A stretch of 64,000 bases of DNA from a virus: IMG/VR virus record IMGVR_UViG_3300035701_000011, positions 33,146 to 97,145 of that record; one strand, given 5' to 3'. The position numbers and the translations under genes are program-made. Position 1 is the stretch's first letter. Each line of letters opens with the position of its first letter. The notes below the pieces were generated by a model that did no database searches, had not been told where the DNA came from, and saw only the letters and a list, made by a program, of their open reading frames with translations. Below are positions 1 to 8,243 of the stretch, in pieces.

Positions 1-1
1 A

Positions 2-319
2 TTTGCTTGCGAGGTTTGTAATGCTCCTTTGAAAGATGGAAAATTTAAGAAATGTTATATGTGTAACAAATCTGGTGCAACCAAAAAAGAAGACCCAAAA
101 AGTAATCCAGCAGTAACAGAACCAAAAAAACCTTATACACCTTATGATAATCCTGAAAAAACAGCACAGATTCAAAGAGGTAATGCTTTAAATGCTGCTG
201 CTGCGGTTGTTGGTGGATGTAATTTGAATAATCCAAAAACATCAGAAGAAATAGAGGCAATAAAACAATTTACATTATTATTGGCAGAAGATTTTCTAAC
301 TTGGTTAAGAGGCGAATAA
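2..319 (+). CDS. Zinc-finger small protein, 5' end outside window
   Basis: The frame is open to the left edge, so the true start lies upstream; a TTG at 29 would give 96 residues. Before it the frame reads FACEVCNAPL, giving a CxxC pair followed by a second CxxC (CYMC), a classic zinc-ribbon arrangement. The C-terminal half (RGNALNAAAAVVGG, then a helical tail) has no recognised function. It is the first member of a run of small Cys-rich rightward genes before the primase. Confidence 0.6.
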   Translation, partial: FACEVCNAPLKDGKFKKCYMCNKSGATKKEDPKSNPAVTEPKKPYTPYDNPEKTAQIQRGNALNAAAAVVGGCNLNNPKTSEEIEAIKQFTLLLAEDFLTWLRGE

Positions 320-341
320 TTATTCATTATTTTTGAATAAA

Positions 342-524
342 ATGAGAAAAATAATTGCTTATTGCTTCCATTGTAAAAAAGATACAGAACAAAATGCAGT
401 AGCGGAATCGTATTTAGGACTCGATGGGATTACTATTTTTATTAATTATTGGACAAGATGTTTAGAATGTGGAGAGAACTGTATTAACAAAACTAAAGAA
501 ATTAATTCTGAGGATTTAGAATAA
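342..524 (+). CDS. Small zinc-ribbon protein
   Basis: About 60 residues with two CxxC knuckles (CFHC near the N-terminus, CLEC near residue 43), which predicts a single zinc-ribbon fold. ATG at 342 is preferred over an in-frame TTG at 333 because it is the first strong start. It sits between another zinc protein and a 39-residue Cys-rich gene in the pre-primase cluster. Function unknown. Confidence 0.55.
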   Translation: MRKIIAYCFHCKKDTEQNAVAESYLGLDGITIFINYWTRCLECGENCINKTKEINSEDLE

Positions 525-525
525 A

Positions 526-645
526 ATGAAAAAATGCAAATACGAACAATGTCAGTATGATAAAAGTATTTTTTGTATACATCCAAAAAATAAAGCACAA
601 TTATGTGAACAAAATTTTTGTCCATTATTAAAGAGGAAAAAATAA
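526..645 (+). CDS. 39-residue Cys-rich protein
   Basis: ATG at 526 follows the previous stop by one base and the stop overlaps the primase start (TAATG at 643-647). The product begins MKKCKYEQCQYDKSIFC and carries six cysteines (including CKYEQC, FC and NFC), consistent with a small metal-binding protein. The gene also carries the primase ribosome site (AAGAGG) in its last codons, so the two are probably translationally coupled. No family recognised. Confidence 0.5.
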   Translation: MKKCKYEQCQYDKSIFCIHPKNKAQLCEQNFCPLLKRKK

Positions 646-2477
646 TGATAACAACCGAACAATTATTCCAGTATCTTGAAAAAAAGATACCTACTTTTGT
701 TAAAACAAGAAAGGCAAAGACAGGCGAGATGCTTTTTACATGCCCAAACATTGCTAATCATAAATTTAAATCGGCTCCTTCTGCAACATTTTCTCCAAGT
801 GGAAATGTTGTATGTCTTATTTGTGGTTGGAAAGGCACAATGTTTGATGCCATTCGCATATTAGAAGAAGATAAGAAAAATAATACAGATGCTGATATTA
901 CTGATTATCTTATTGGTCTTTTACATCTCGATATGTATACTGAATTATCTTTTTATGAAAAGTATGGATTTGCTTTAATTCCTCTTCTTCAAAATTCTAA
1001 AGCAGCATTTGAAAAAGGATGGACAGAATCTCAATATAGAGATAAAGTACATTGGATAAAGTGGTTGAATAATTCTTTAAACATTGGACTTCGGACTGGA
1101 GAAGTTAATGGAATTACAGTCATTGATGCTGATTTTAAAGTTGCACCAATTGGATTTGAAGAAATTTATAAAGAATTAATTGGATTAAATACATTAATGC
1201 AAGATACACCTCATGGGAGACATTTTGTTATTAAGTATGATAAAGATATTCAACAAACTACAAAAATTGCAGGAATACATCTTGATATTCGTAATGATGG
1301 TGGACAGATTGTGGCTGCACCATCTCAAATTGATAATACTTCTTATAAATGGGTTAATTTAGGAATAGAAATTAAAACCATTACTCCAGAATTAAAAATT
1401 AAATTATTAGAATTAATGAAGAAACAAACTAATAATTCTGATAAAATTTCTGATGAAGAATCTTTGAAAGTAAAGAATAACGATTTGGCAGGATGTCGAA
1501 ATGATACGATGGTTTCTATTGGGGGTATGTTGATAAAACAATTAACTCCAGAGCATACCGAATTTGTTCTAAATATTATTAATAGACATCTTTTAGAAAA
1601 ATCAATGCCTTCTCATGAACTCCGAGCAATGATGGGCAGTTTAATGAATTATAAAGGGGATGATGAAGGAACTTATGAACAAACTATATACGATTATATG
1701 AGATTAATGCAGACAGATGTTACACCAAGAGATGTAATAGATAATACTAAATTACCAAGAGCCATTGTTGATAAGTATTTAAGTAAATTTGTTAAAGAAG
1801 GCAAAGCAGTAAGAATGGGAAGAGGTCGTTATCAATATAAAGAAAAAATTGAATGGTCTGATACTATTCCTGAAATGGTAACAGAATATAAATATAAAAT
1901 ACCTTATTTTAATGATATTGCTATTTTTCAGGATAAAGATGTTATTCTTTTGGGTGCCAAAACTAATGATGGTAAAACTACAATAGCATTAAATATGATT
2001 AAAGAAATGATAGTACAAGGAATTAAACCTTATTATATTTATTCAGAAGCTGGTTCAAGGTGGCAGAAAACATCAGAATTTTTAGGTATTACGGGAAAAT
2101 TTTATCGTACTTATCATGAGAATCCATTAGCAATAGAATTAGAATATAATGCTTTTAGTATTATAGATTGGTTACATTTAGAACATAAAGAGCTTACAGA
2201 TACTACATTAAAACATTTGAATGATGAATTACAGAGAAAAGGTGGTATTTTAGTTATTTTTACACAATTAAAAACTACAAATGAATGGTTCGCACCAAAT
2301 TTAATAGACCACTATCCTACATTTGCAGCTAGATACATACAAGATAATGATTCTAAGACTGAAGGGCATTGGGATATTCAGAAAATAAAAGAACCAAGAG
2401 GTAATTTCTGTACATACATTCTTCCTAGTGAATACAATCAAGAAACTCGTATTTTTAAGAAAAAGGATATTATCTAA
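645..2477 (+). CDS. Primase-polymerase/helicase fusion
   Basis: Replicative primase-helicase of 610 residues. Residues about 27-62 form a CHC2-like zinc finger (CPN...H...CLICGW). Residues about 105-265 match an archaeo-eukaryotic primase (Prim-Pol) domain: TVIDADF supplies acidic metal ligands, followed by PHGRHFVIKY and a glycine-rich APS segment. After a winged-helix-like linker, a RecA-fold helicase domain has Walker A GAKTNDGKTT near residue 435 and a hydrophobic strand ending in TQL. ATG 645 is chosen because of AAGAGG upstream; the longer TTG frame from 618 lacks this. It probably primes and unwinds DNA for the phage PolB encoded downstream. High confidence in domain content; processivity partners are not visible. 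Confidence 0.88.
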   Translation: MITTEQLFQYLEKKIPTFVKTRKAKTGEMLFTCPNIANHKFKSAPSATFSPSGNVVCLICGWKGTMFDAIRILEEDKKNNTDADITDYLIGLLHLDMYTELSFYEKYGFALIPLLQNSKAAFEKGWTESQYRDKVHWIKWLNNSLNIGLRTGEVNGITVIDADFKVAPIGFEEIYKELIGLNTLMQDTPHGRHFVIKYDKDIQQTTKIAGIHLDIRNDGGQIVAAPSQIDNTSYKWVNLGIEIKTITPELKIKLLELMKKQTNNSDKISDEESLKVKNNDLAGCRNDTMVSIGGMLIKQLTPEHTEFVLNIINRHLLEKSMPSHELRAMMGSLMNYKGDDEGTYEQTIYDYMRLMQTDVTPRDVIDNTKLPRAIVDKYLSKFVKEGKAVRMGRGRYQYKEKIEWSDTIPEMVTEYKYKIPYFNDIAIFQDKDVILLGAKTNDGKTTIALNMIKEMIVQGIKPYYIYSEAGSRWQKTSEFLGITGKFYRTYHENPLAIELEYNAFSIIDWLHLEHKELTDTTLKHLNDELQRKGGILVIFTQLKTTNEWFAPNLIDHYPTFAARYIQDNDSKTEGHWDIQKIKEPRGNFCTYILPSEYNQETRIFKKKDII

Positions 2478-2659
2478 TGAATAATATACATATTGAAATT
2501 TGTCCTTATTGTAATCAAAAAATAGAAGTAAGTTATGGAACTAGACCTTGCCCGAAATGTAATAAATTAATTAACATTTTTCCAGATGATTCAATTATAC
2601 TAAGGAGGATGATAAATGTTGGGATTGGAGAATTATTTACAAAACTTTTTACAAGATAA
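2477..2659 (+). CDS. Small zinc-ribbon protein
   Basis: Sixty residues. CPYC and CPKC knuckles in the first 30 residues define a zinc ribbon; the C-terminal half is hydrophobic/basic. The ATG overlaps the primase stop (TAATG). The next gene starts inside its 3' end, carried by an AAGGAGG at 2602-2608. Confidence 0.6.
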   Translation: MNNIHIEICPYCNQKIEVSYGTRPCPKCNKLINIFPDDSIILRRMINVGIGELFTKLFTR

Positions 2660-2780
2660 GAATTTAATTAAAAAATATTTAAAACAAATTAATACTATTA
2701 CATTAATTGAAATTATAAAAATTTTACAAGAAGAATTAAAATTAAGAATTAAAGAATTTGAGACAAAAAAGAATGAATAA
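2616..2780 (+). CDS. Small helical protein
   Basis: A 54-residue frame beginning MLGLENYLQNFLQDKN. ATG at 2616 lies seven bases after a full Shine-Dalgarno AAGGAGG, stronger than most sites here, so this short gene is likely real although it overlaps its neighbour by 44 bases. The product is an almost continuous amphipathic helix rich in Leu, Ile and Lys. Function unknown. Confidence 0.55.
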   Translation: MLGLENYLQNFLQDKNLIKKYLKQINTITLIEIIKILQEELKLRIKEFETKKNE

Positions 2781-3015
2781 TCTTATTAAACATATAAATA
2801 AATTAAATAATCTTTATCATTCTTTTAAAAAAAATTATTCTGACATGAAAAAAATGTTTCGCAATCATTCTTGTATTTTACAAAAAATTAAATTATCAGA
2901 AGAAATTTTAATGCAAGCATATATGTTAATTTCAGAAAAAACAGAAGAAACAGAACAACATAGAGAATTTAATAAAATTATAAAAGGGATAAAAAATGAA
3001 AACAAAAATCTATAA
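2773..3015 (+). CDS. Hypothetical coiled-coil protein
   Basis: Eighty residues, Lys/Asn/Leu-rich and predicted all-helical. ATG 2773 overlaps the previous stop (ATGAATAA), indicating coupling; an upstream TTG is less likely. No recognised domain. Confidence 0.5.
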   Translation: MNNLIKHINKLNNLYHSFKKNYSDMKKMFRNHSCILQKIKLSEEILMQAYMLISEKTEETEQHREFNKIIKGIKNENKNL

Positions 3016-3238
3016 AATTAATCCTACTAAGAAACAATTAGCCATAATGAAACTTTATTGGGATATGTTTCAAGCTGAACAAAGTAATTTGTGGATAAGA
3101 ATAGGTGAATTAGAAAGAGAAATGAGCAAGAAAACTGGAATTGAAGAACTTGAATTTTTTCAAGATGATAATGATTGGGTTGGAATAGGTCAGGGAAATA
3201 GAGAAATGAGATTAATTTATGGAGAAGATTTAAAATGA
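2996..3238 (+). CDS. Hypothetical protein, 80 residues
   Basis: Small soluble protein with a central helix (LYWDMFQAEQ) and an acidic middle (FFQDDNDW). GGGATAAAAAATG supplies a weak ribosome site within the preceding gene. It lies directly before the resolvase-like nuclease with a 4-base overlap. No family recognised. Confidence 0.5.
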   Translation: MKTKIYKINPTKKQLAIMKLYWDMFQAEQSNLWIRIGELEREMSKKTGIEELEFFQDDNDWVGIGQGNREMRLIYGEDLK

Positions 3239-3561
3239 ACACTAAAGATGTAGGAAGAAAACTCGAAGAATATATTCTTGCTAAAGTAAAAGAAATAGAC
3301 CCACAGGCAAGATTAAGTAGAGGGTCTGGTTGTGGCAATGATTATTCCGATATTACAAGTTCACTTTATTTTATTGAGTGCAAGAAACGTAATACAATAG
3401 ATTTTACAATTAAAGAAAGTGTGTGGAATCATCTAAATAATAATTTACCCATTAATACAAAAAAGATTTGTTTTATGGTGCACGAAAATAAGAATGGTAA
3501 ACGATTAGTAACATTGGATGCAGAAGATTTTTTTAGATTATTAAAGGAGAAAAATGAATAA
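3235..3561 (+). CDS. PD-(D/E)XK nuclease, Holliday-junction-resolvase-like
   Basis: A 108-residue protein with an N-terminal E in a helix (GRKLEEYI), then D of YSDI and the E-x-K of FIECKK, matching the PD-(D/E)XK core used by Hjc-type and phage resolvases. The C-terminal Lys-Arg stretch and LDAEDFFRLL helix are typical of small resolvase-like nucleases. ATG overlaps the prior TGA (ATGA). It may process recombination or packaging intermediates together with the RecA-like protein and RuvC. The fold call is good; the exact substrate is inferred. Confidence 0.6.
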   Translation: MNTKDVGRKLEEYILAKVKEIDPQARLSRGSGCGNDYSDITSSLYFIECKKRNTIDFTIKESVWNHLNNNLPINTKKICFMVHENKNGKRLVTLDAEDFFRLLKEKNE

Positions 3562-3721
3562 TAAAACATTTTTAAAAATAGATATTGAAACCGATAATGT
3601 CATTATTAATGGTATTTGTATGAATGATGGAACCTTATTATGTAATTTAGGTTATGCTTGTGATTGCTGTCCTTATAATTATGACCCAGAAGTAGAAGAA
3701 CGCTTACAGGTGGGATTATAA
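3554..3721 (+). CDS. 55-residue Cys-rich protein
   Basis: ATG 3554 follows AAAGGAGA. The product contains CDCC and ends in EERLQVGL. The following gene ends in EERLQTGL, so the two are diverged tandem relatives. Function unknown. Confidence 0.5.
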   Translation: MNNKTFLKIDIETDNVIINGICMNDGTLLCNLGYACDCCPYNYDPEVEERLQVGL

Positions 3722-3873
3722 TGTTACATATTACTTATTGTTATAAAGAGGATTCTGAAGTTACTTACGAAGCAAGTTGTGAAAAATGTGTTTATTTTAC
3801 TCATTTTGTGCAATTGTCTGTAGATTGGTTTGAATGTACTTATTTAGAAGAACGTTTACAAACAGGATTATAA
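3721..3873 (+). CDS. 50-residue Cys-rich protein, paralogue of preceding gene
   Basis: ATG overlaps the preceding TAA at 3719-3723. Contains CEKC and further cysteines, and shares the C-terminal EERLQxGL with its neighbour, which suggests local duplication. No known domain. Confidence 0.5.
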   Translation: MLHITYCYKEDSEVTYEASCEKCVYFTHFVQLSVDWFECTYLEERLQTGL

Positions 3874-3874
3874 A

Positions 3875-3970
3875 ATGGATTATTTTATAGATTTAATATT
3901 TGTAATAATAATAGGAATTGGTGTAGGAATAATTATTAGTAAATTATTACTTTTAATACCGATAGGATAA
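3875..3970 (+). CDS. 31-residue single-span membrane protein
   Basis: MDYFIDLIFVIIIGIGVG begins an almost wholly hydrophobic peptide, one membrane helix with no extra domain. It is packed between two coding genes with 1- and 2-base gaps. Phage micro-proteins of this type are common and mostly uncharacterised. Confidence 0.4.
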   Translation: MDYFIDLIFVIIIGIGVGIIISKLLLLIPIG

Positions 3971-3972
3971 TT

Positions 3973-4170
3973 ATGAAAAAATTATGTAATACATGTAAAA
4001 ATTGGACAAGATATTTAAAATTAGAAGATAACTGTTTATGTTCAATTCAATCAAGAAGTATGACTGATATTTATACAAATGCTAGAGATTCATGTGGACT
4101 ATATAAAAAATGGGAACATAATTTTAAAAAATTTAGAAATAGTATTAAACCTAAAATAAAAATAATATGA
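3973..4170 (+). CDS. Small Cys-rich protein
   Basis: Sixty-five residues with C-x2-C at the N-terminus (CNTC), then C.C and a later Cys-Gly-Leu, probably one metal site, and a basic C-terminal tail (KPKIKII). The stop overlaps the next start (ATGA). Function unknown. Confidence 0.5.
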   Translation: MKKLCNTCKNWTRYLKLEDNCLCSIQSRSMTDIYTNARDSCGLYKKWEHNFKKFRNSIKPKIKII

Positions 4171-4412
4171 AAAATAAACTAAAAATAAAAGAACCTATCT
4201 GGATTTCTCGTAGCGTGGGTATTGCTGCCAAAAGAGCATTTGCAGACCTTGAGATACAAATTATGTATAAGGACTCTTATGGTAATAAAGTTTATCCTGC
4301 TCTTTATAAAATTGCAAAAGAAAAGATTATAACATATCCATATAGATATATTGGTGGTAATAGAATTTATATAGTACCTATAAAAGATTTAACAATTATA
4401 AAGGAGAGATAA
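4167..4412 (+). CDS. Hypothetical basic protein
   Basis: Eighty-one residues, strongly basic, mixed alpha/beta by eye, no cysteine. Its 3' end supplies AAGGAGAG for the next micro-gene. No family recognised. Confidence 0.45.
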   Translation: MKNKLKIKEPIWISRSVGIAAKRAFADLEIQIMYKDSYGNKVYPALYKIAKEKIITYPYRYIGGNRIYIVPIKDLTIIKER

Positions 4413-4532
4413 ATGGACTATTGTGGAAGTTGCGATATTGCGTATGAAGGAAGAGATTGTCCACTTTGTGAAGCAATGAAAGAAATAGAGGAATTGAAAA
4501 AAGAAATAGAAAGAATAAATAATTTAGAATAG
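4413..4532 (+). CDS. 39-residue zinc-knuckle/coiled-coil micro-protein (copy 1)
   Basis: Begins MDYCGSCDIAYEGRDCPLCE: two CxxC knuckles, then a heptad helix (EIEELKKEIERINNLE). The shape is a zinc knuckle plus a short dimerising coil. A clear paralogue lies at 23391-23510 and ends with nearly the same helix. AAGGAGAG precedes the ATG. Conservation of both halves in two copies argues it is a real gene. Confidence 0.6.
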   Translation: MDYCGSCDIAYEGRDCPLCEAMKEIEELKKEIERINNLE

Positions 4533-4540
4533 GAGTAAAA

Positions 4541-4789
4541 ATGTCAAGAACTAAGAAGTATATTTACGGAAGAAATAATACAATACATCGTACTAAATTA
4601 TTAAATATAGAAGTAGATAAAAGAACAGGTGAGATAGTTTCAGTATGGTTTAGATGTATGATTCTTCCCTTTGATGTAACAAAAATAGATAAAAATAGAG
4701 CAAATGAAATGAGAAGAGTATATAAAGAAAATGAGATAATACAAATAAATGCTATAGAAATAGAGGAGGTTATAGATGGGAAGAACTAA
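4541..4789 (+). CDS. Hypothetical protein upstream of recombinase
   Basis: Eighty-two residues, basic N-terminus and beta-rich centre (TGEIVSVWFRCMILPF). AGGAG is 8 bases before ATG. Its last codons overlap the RecA-like gene by 14 bases, so translation is likely coupled. Unknown function. Confidence 0.5.
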   Translation: MSRTKKYIYGRNNTIHRTKLLNIEVDKRTGEIVSVWFRCMILPFDVTKIDKNRANEMRRVYKENEIIQINAIEIEEVIDGKN

Positions 4790-5792
4790 AGGTGCAAAAG
4801 GTAAAAAGAATAAAGCAGAAATTGCATTAGAAATTGTTAGAAAACAAGAATGTTCACCAGTAAATGAACATTCACAAATAGTGAACAATCCTTTAATAGA
4901 AAAAAATAATATACAAATCTCTCAAGAAAGAAAAGATAAATTAAATCAAACTCTGAGGGAGATTAATAAAATTATTCCTGATTCTGTTAAGTATGCTAAA
5001 GATATTGAAGTTAAGGAGAGGCAATCCTTTGGTTATAAATGTCTTGATAAATTAACAGGCGGTGGCATAATTAGAGGTAATTTTACGACTATTTGGGGGT
5101 CAAAAGCATGTGGAAAAAGTACAATTGCTTATAAAATGATTGCAACAGCCCAAAAAGAAGGTAAAATAGCAACTTATTTGGATATTGAGAGGTCTTACGA
5201 CCCCCTATGGGCTGCAAAATTTGAAGTAAATGTAAACGATTTAGTTATTGTGAATATAGAAACAGCAGAACAAGCATTAGATACAATTATAAAATTATGC
5301 CGAGAGGATGTTATTGATTTGATTGTTTTGGATAGTATTCAAGGTCTTACACCGAAACAAGAAAATTATGCTGGTAAAGGAGAAAAAGAAAGGTCTGTGG
5401 AAGACGATAGTATGGCATTACTTGCCCGTAAACTTTCACAATTTTTTAGAATGGCTGCTGCTCCAGTTTCTAAGGCTAAATGTGCAATATTATTGATTGG
5501 GCAAGCACGAATGGATTTATCATCATTTATTAAGTTAGAAACCTTATCAGGAGGTCATGCTTTGTTACACAATAGTCGTTTAATTTTAAGATGTAGAAGA
5601 GGACAGGGTGCAGATGCTCCCACAGAAAAAAAAGAAACAGGAAAAATAACAGAAAAAGGTAAACCAGAAATGAAATCTGTACCAATAGGATTTGATTGTG
5701 TTATTCATGTAAATAAATCACAGATACAAGGATGTACAGAAGGTGATGAAATACACGTACCCTTCTATTATAAGGATGGAATAAAAGAATGA
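4776..5792 (+). CDS. RecA/UvsX-like recombinase
   Basis: Strand-exchange ATPase of 338 residues. A lysine-rich N-terminal 75 residues precede the RecA core: Walker A GSKACGKST near residue 107, a Glu-containing YLDIERS strand, and Walker B LIVLDSI near residue 182; loop L2-like segments and IGQARM follow. ATG 4776 follows GAGG. It probably forms filaments on single-stranded DNA for repair, recombination-dependent replication and perhaps genome end processing, working with the SSB and SbcCD-like proteins downstream. Confidence 0.85.
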   Translation: MGRTKGAKGKKNKAEIALEIVRKQECSPVNEHSQIVNNPLIEKNNIQISQERKDKLNQTLREINKIIPDSVKYAKDIEVKERQSFGYKCLDKLTGGGIIRGNFTTIWGSKACGKSTIAYKMIATAQKEGKIATYLDIERSYDPLWAAKFEVNVNDLVIVNIETAEQALDTIIKLCREDVIDLIVLDSIQGLTPKQENYAGKGEKERSVEDDSMALLARKLSQFFRMAAAPVSKAKCAILLIGQARMDLSSFIKLETLSGGHALLHNSRLILRCRRGQGADAPTEKKETGKITEKGKPEMKSVPIGFDCVIHVNKSQIQGCTEGDEIHVPFYYKDGIKE

Positions 5793-5932
5793 AAAAAATA
5801 GGTATTTTTAAAATTTATTTTTATCCTTTAACAATTACTGGATTTGGAATTCATGCCGATTACAAATTATTAGAAATTAGTTTGATTTGGTATAATTTAA
5901 TTATTGATTGGGATGAGGAAGAAAATGGATAA
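5789..5932 (+). CDS. Hypothetical small protein
   Basis: Forty-seven residues, aromatic and hydrophobic (IFKIYFYPLTITGFGI) with an acidic end (WDEEENG). ATGA overlap with the recombinase stop and an 8-base overlap with the next gene. No function recognised. Confidence 0.45.
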   Translation: MKKIGIFKIYFYPLTITGFGIHADYKLLEISLIWYNLIIDWDEEENG

Positions 5933-6071
5933 CTTCACTTTAGATAAATGTTCAGTTTGTGGTGAACATAAGGCATTGAAGAATGGTGTATGTGTTGATT
6001 GTGATAAGAAGAATGATATGCCTAATTTTTTAAAAGATTTATTTGGAGGATTTAAAAATGAAAAAATATAA
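5925..6071 (+). CDS. 48-residue zinc-finger protein
   Basis: MDNFTLDKCSVCGEHK begins a CxxC...CVDC knuckle pair, followed by a short amphipathic tail (FLKDLFGGFKNEKI). GAGGAAGAAA precedes the start. One of the many mini zinc-binding proteins of this region. Confidence 0.55.
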   Translation: MDNFTLDKCSVCGEHKALKNGVCVDCDKKNDMPNFLKDLFGGFKNEKI

Positions 6072-6468
6072 AAGAACTCTATTAGATGAAATAAGATATT
6101 ATGGATTTTATATTTGGTGGAATTTTATTACTGATTTAAAATGGAAAATTCCTAATCTTATTCATCGTGCTTATTATGGATGGGGTAAGGCAGATACGTG
6201 GAGTTTTGATACTTATTTAGCAAAAATAATTAATGAAGGAATTACTTATCTCAAAAAAGATAAATCAGGAATACCTTGTGATTTAGCAGAAAAATATGAT
6301 GATGAAATTGCTATAATAAAACGAGATGAAAGATTAGATAAAATAATTCATGCTTTTAAATTACATCTTATTTGGGTAGACGGAAGAATATTAACAGAAG
6401 AAGAAAAAATAGAATACCAAGAAGGATTAGAATTATTTATAAAATATATGGGAGATTTGTGGAGTTAA
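6058..6468 (+). CDS. Conserved-looking phage hypothetical protein
   Basis: 136 residues rich in Trp/Tyr (YYGFYIWWNF), with a helical C-terminus (HAFKLHLIWVDGRILTEEE). GGAGG at 6045-6049 supports ATG 6058 over the TTG at 6043, which lies inside the ribosome site. I recognise the type from phage genomes but not a function. Confidence 0.55.
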   Translation: MKKYKRTLLDEIRYYGFYIWWNFITDLKWKIPNLIHRAYYGWGKADTWSFDTYLAKIINEGITYLKKDKSGIPCDLAEKYDDEIAIIKRDERLDKIIHAFKLHLIWVDGRILTEEEKIEYQEGLELFIKYMGDLWS

Positions 6469-6470
6469 TT

Positions 6471-6617
6471 ATGGCTAAATTACCTTTTTATTTTAAAGAT
6501 GTTAAAAACTATGTTAAAAATGGAAAATTATGGGTGGATTTTAAAATATCTAATATTGGTATATTATGTTTAATTATAGATTGTTTAATTAAAAAATTAA
6601 TTAGAATTAAAAAATGA
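6471..6617 (+). CDS. 48-residue hypothetical protein
   Basis: ATG 6471 two bases after the preceding stop; frame upstream of this is a shadow of the previous gene. The product has a basic first half and a hydrophobic segment (IGILCLIIDCLI), possibly a membrane anchor. The stop overlaps the next ATG (ATGA). Confidence 0.45.
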   Translation: MAKLPFYFKDVKNYVKNGKLWVDFKISNIGILCLIIDCLIKKLIRIKK

Positions 6618-6979
6618 AAATTCTTATTTTAGAAGATAATTTAGACCGTATAGAAAAATTTAAACAATTATTTAGAAATCAAGAATTATTTATTTGTGAA
6701 ACTGTAAATGCAGCCAAAGAAGCATGTTTATTAAATGATTTTCAAACGATTCTATTAGACCATGACCTCGGAAATGCAATTTGGGTAGATTCAAATGAAG
6801 AAAATACAGGGTATACATTTGTAAAATGGTTGGTTGATAATGAAAGTCAAAAGCAAGCATTATGTTATATTCATTCTATGAATTTTGTAGGGGCAAATAA
6901 AATGATGAATTATTTATTAGATAATGGAAGAGATGGAATTTGGATTCCATTTCATTTATTAAAATTGGAGGGCATGTAA
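6614..6979 (+). CDS. Receiver-like (cyclic-phosphate-processing type) protein
   Basis: 121 residues, CheY-like: ILILEDN at the start, LLDHDLG at the phosphoacceptor-strand position, and HSMNFVGANKM near residue 96. The DHDLG plus HSxNxxGA combination is characteristic of the divergent receiver family proposed to process cyclic phosphates rather than act as a classical response regulator. No kinase is visible nearby. Role in infection unknown; nucleotide-end or signalling chemistry is an inference from the family. Confidence 0.6.
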   Translation: MKILILEDNLDRIEKFKQLFRNQELFICETVNAAKEACLLNDFQTILLDHDLGNAIWVDSNEENTGYTFVKWLVDNESQKQALCYIHSMNFVGANKMMNYLLDNGRDGIWIPFHLLKLEGM

Positions 6980-7680
6980 TGGATAAAGATAGAATGATAC
7001 AGCAACAAACAAACCTAAAACAAAATAAAAATAAATCTTCTGAAGAAATTGAACAACTGGTTGATAAAAAAATTCAGGAAGAAGAATTATTAACTGCTTT
7101 TATTGGATTAAATGATACCGAAAAAATAAAAGCAATGCAATTATATAATCAGTATATAACCGAACATAGTTTTGAGTCTTTAGCCGAAAAGAGTACACTT
7201 ATTAATTTAGTCTATCTTGAAATTTTAAATGATAGAGTTAAATTATTTATTGAAAAAGAAGGTAATGAAAAACAAGGTGCTATACCATTAAGAATGACCG
7301 AACAACTTGTTGAAAATACTACACAAATAATGGTACTCAAAGAAAAATTAGGTATGCTCAAAAATAAAGAAGATGAATCTGCTTTAGATTTGATTAATGA
7401 ATTAAAAGAAAAAGCATTAACCTATTATAATGAACATGCTGGAGAGACCTATGTAAAATGCCCAGAATGTCAGAGTTTATTCAGATTATTAATGAAAGTA
7501 GATGGATTAGAACCTGCAAAAGCGACATTTTTTCGTGGCACGACCCTTTACAATGTTAAATTAATGGAACTTTATCATTATAAAAAAGTAACATTAGAAG
7601 ACTGTGCAGAAATAATGGGAGTTAATAGTAAGTATATTACTTTTATTTATGAAAATATTTATTTAAAAAAGGCGGAATAA
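6979..7680 (+). CDS. Possible small terminase subunit
   Basis: A 233-residue protein with a charged helical N-terminal region (dimer/oligomer candidate), a CPECQSLFRLL segment and a C-terminal helix-turn-helix-like end (VTLEDCAEIMGVNSKYITFIY). ATG 6979 overlaps the previous stop (TAATG). Position about 1.1 kb upstream of the large terminase and the DNA-binding-like C-terminus suggest a terminase small subunit; another DNA-binding role is equally possible. Confidence 0.4.
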   Translation: MDKDRMIQQQTNLKQNKNKSSEEIEQLVDKKIQEEELLTAFIGLNDTEKIKAMQLYNQYITEHSFESLAEKSTLINLVYLEILNDRVKLFIEKEGNEKQGAIPLRMTEQLVENTTQIMVLKEKLGMLKNKEDESALDLINELKEKALTYYNEHAGETYVKCPECQSLFRLLMKVDGLEPAKATFFRGTTLYNVKLMELYHYKKVTLEDCAEIMGVNSKYITFIYENIYLKKAE

Positions 7681-7896
7681 ATGAAAATTATTATAAAAAA
7701 TTTAATTCCACAATCAATAACAACTTTTAATAAAGATAGTAAAAGAATTAGATATGCTGGAAAGGATGTAGGAAAAATAATAGAATTTATCGAAACTGAT
7801 ACTGGAATAGATGCAATAGCAGAAATTACTAATAAAAAATTAATTATTAAACTTAGAAATGGAAATCATAATATTAATTTAAATAAAGGAGAATAA
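7681..7896 (+). CDS. Hypothetical protein, 71 residues
   Basis: Small beta-rich basic protein (KIIEFIET, IAEITNKKLIIKLR). Starts immediately after the preceding stop. No family recognised. Confidence 0.4.
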   Translation: MKIIIKNLIPQSITTFNKDSKRIRYAGKDVGKIIEFIETDTGIDAIAEITNKKLIIKLRNGNHNINLNKGE

Positions 7897-8055
7897 ATGG
7901 AATTTATTTATTCAAAAGAAATTCAGGATTTAATAGATAAACTTGAAGAAATAAGACATTTATATCCTAAAGATTTTATAGATAATCAAATTATTAAAAT
8001 AAAAGAATTAGCAATACCAATAATTTTGATTAAAAAACGACAAAAAATCTATTAA
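7897..8055 (+). CDS. 52-residue helical protein
   Basis: AAAGGAGAATAA precedes ATG 7897. The product is an amphipathic helix pair (EIQDLIDKLEEIRHLY; IIKIKELAIPIILI) with a basic tail. Function unknown. Confidence 0.45.
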   Translation: MEFIYSKEIQDLIDKLEEIRHLYPKDFIDNQIIKIKELAIPIILIKKRQKIY

Positions 8056-8078
8056 AGATTAAAGGAGATTAATAGGTT

Positions 8079-8240
8079 ATGGAAAATAATTGTGTTAAGA
8101 GATATAGTGCTTATAGACTTTCCAAAGATTTTAGAATTATCAATTTCGATAAACAAAGTCCTAAATGTAGAACTTGTTGTGATTACGATTGGTGTATTCA
8201 CGAACAGCCAGAAAGAGACAGATTGGGGAGAATTAAATAG
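8079..8240 (+). CDS. 53-residue Cys-rich protein
   Basis: MENNCVKRYSAYRL followed by CRTCCDYDWC, five clustered cysteines and a His, suggesting a metal site. AAAGGAG lies 11 bases upstream. This frame is preferred over an overlapping TTG frame without such features. Confidence 0.45.
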   Translation: MENNCVKRYSAYRLSKDFRIINFDKQSPKCRTCCDYDWCIHEQPERDRLGRIK

Positions 8241-8243
8241 ACT

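Noticed and set aside
45-751. Minus-strand frames in the left part (45-260, 446-751) as genes
   Set aside because: They lack ribosome sites, are Phe/Leu/Tyr-rich shadows of A-rich + strand genes and lie under real rightward genes.
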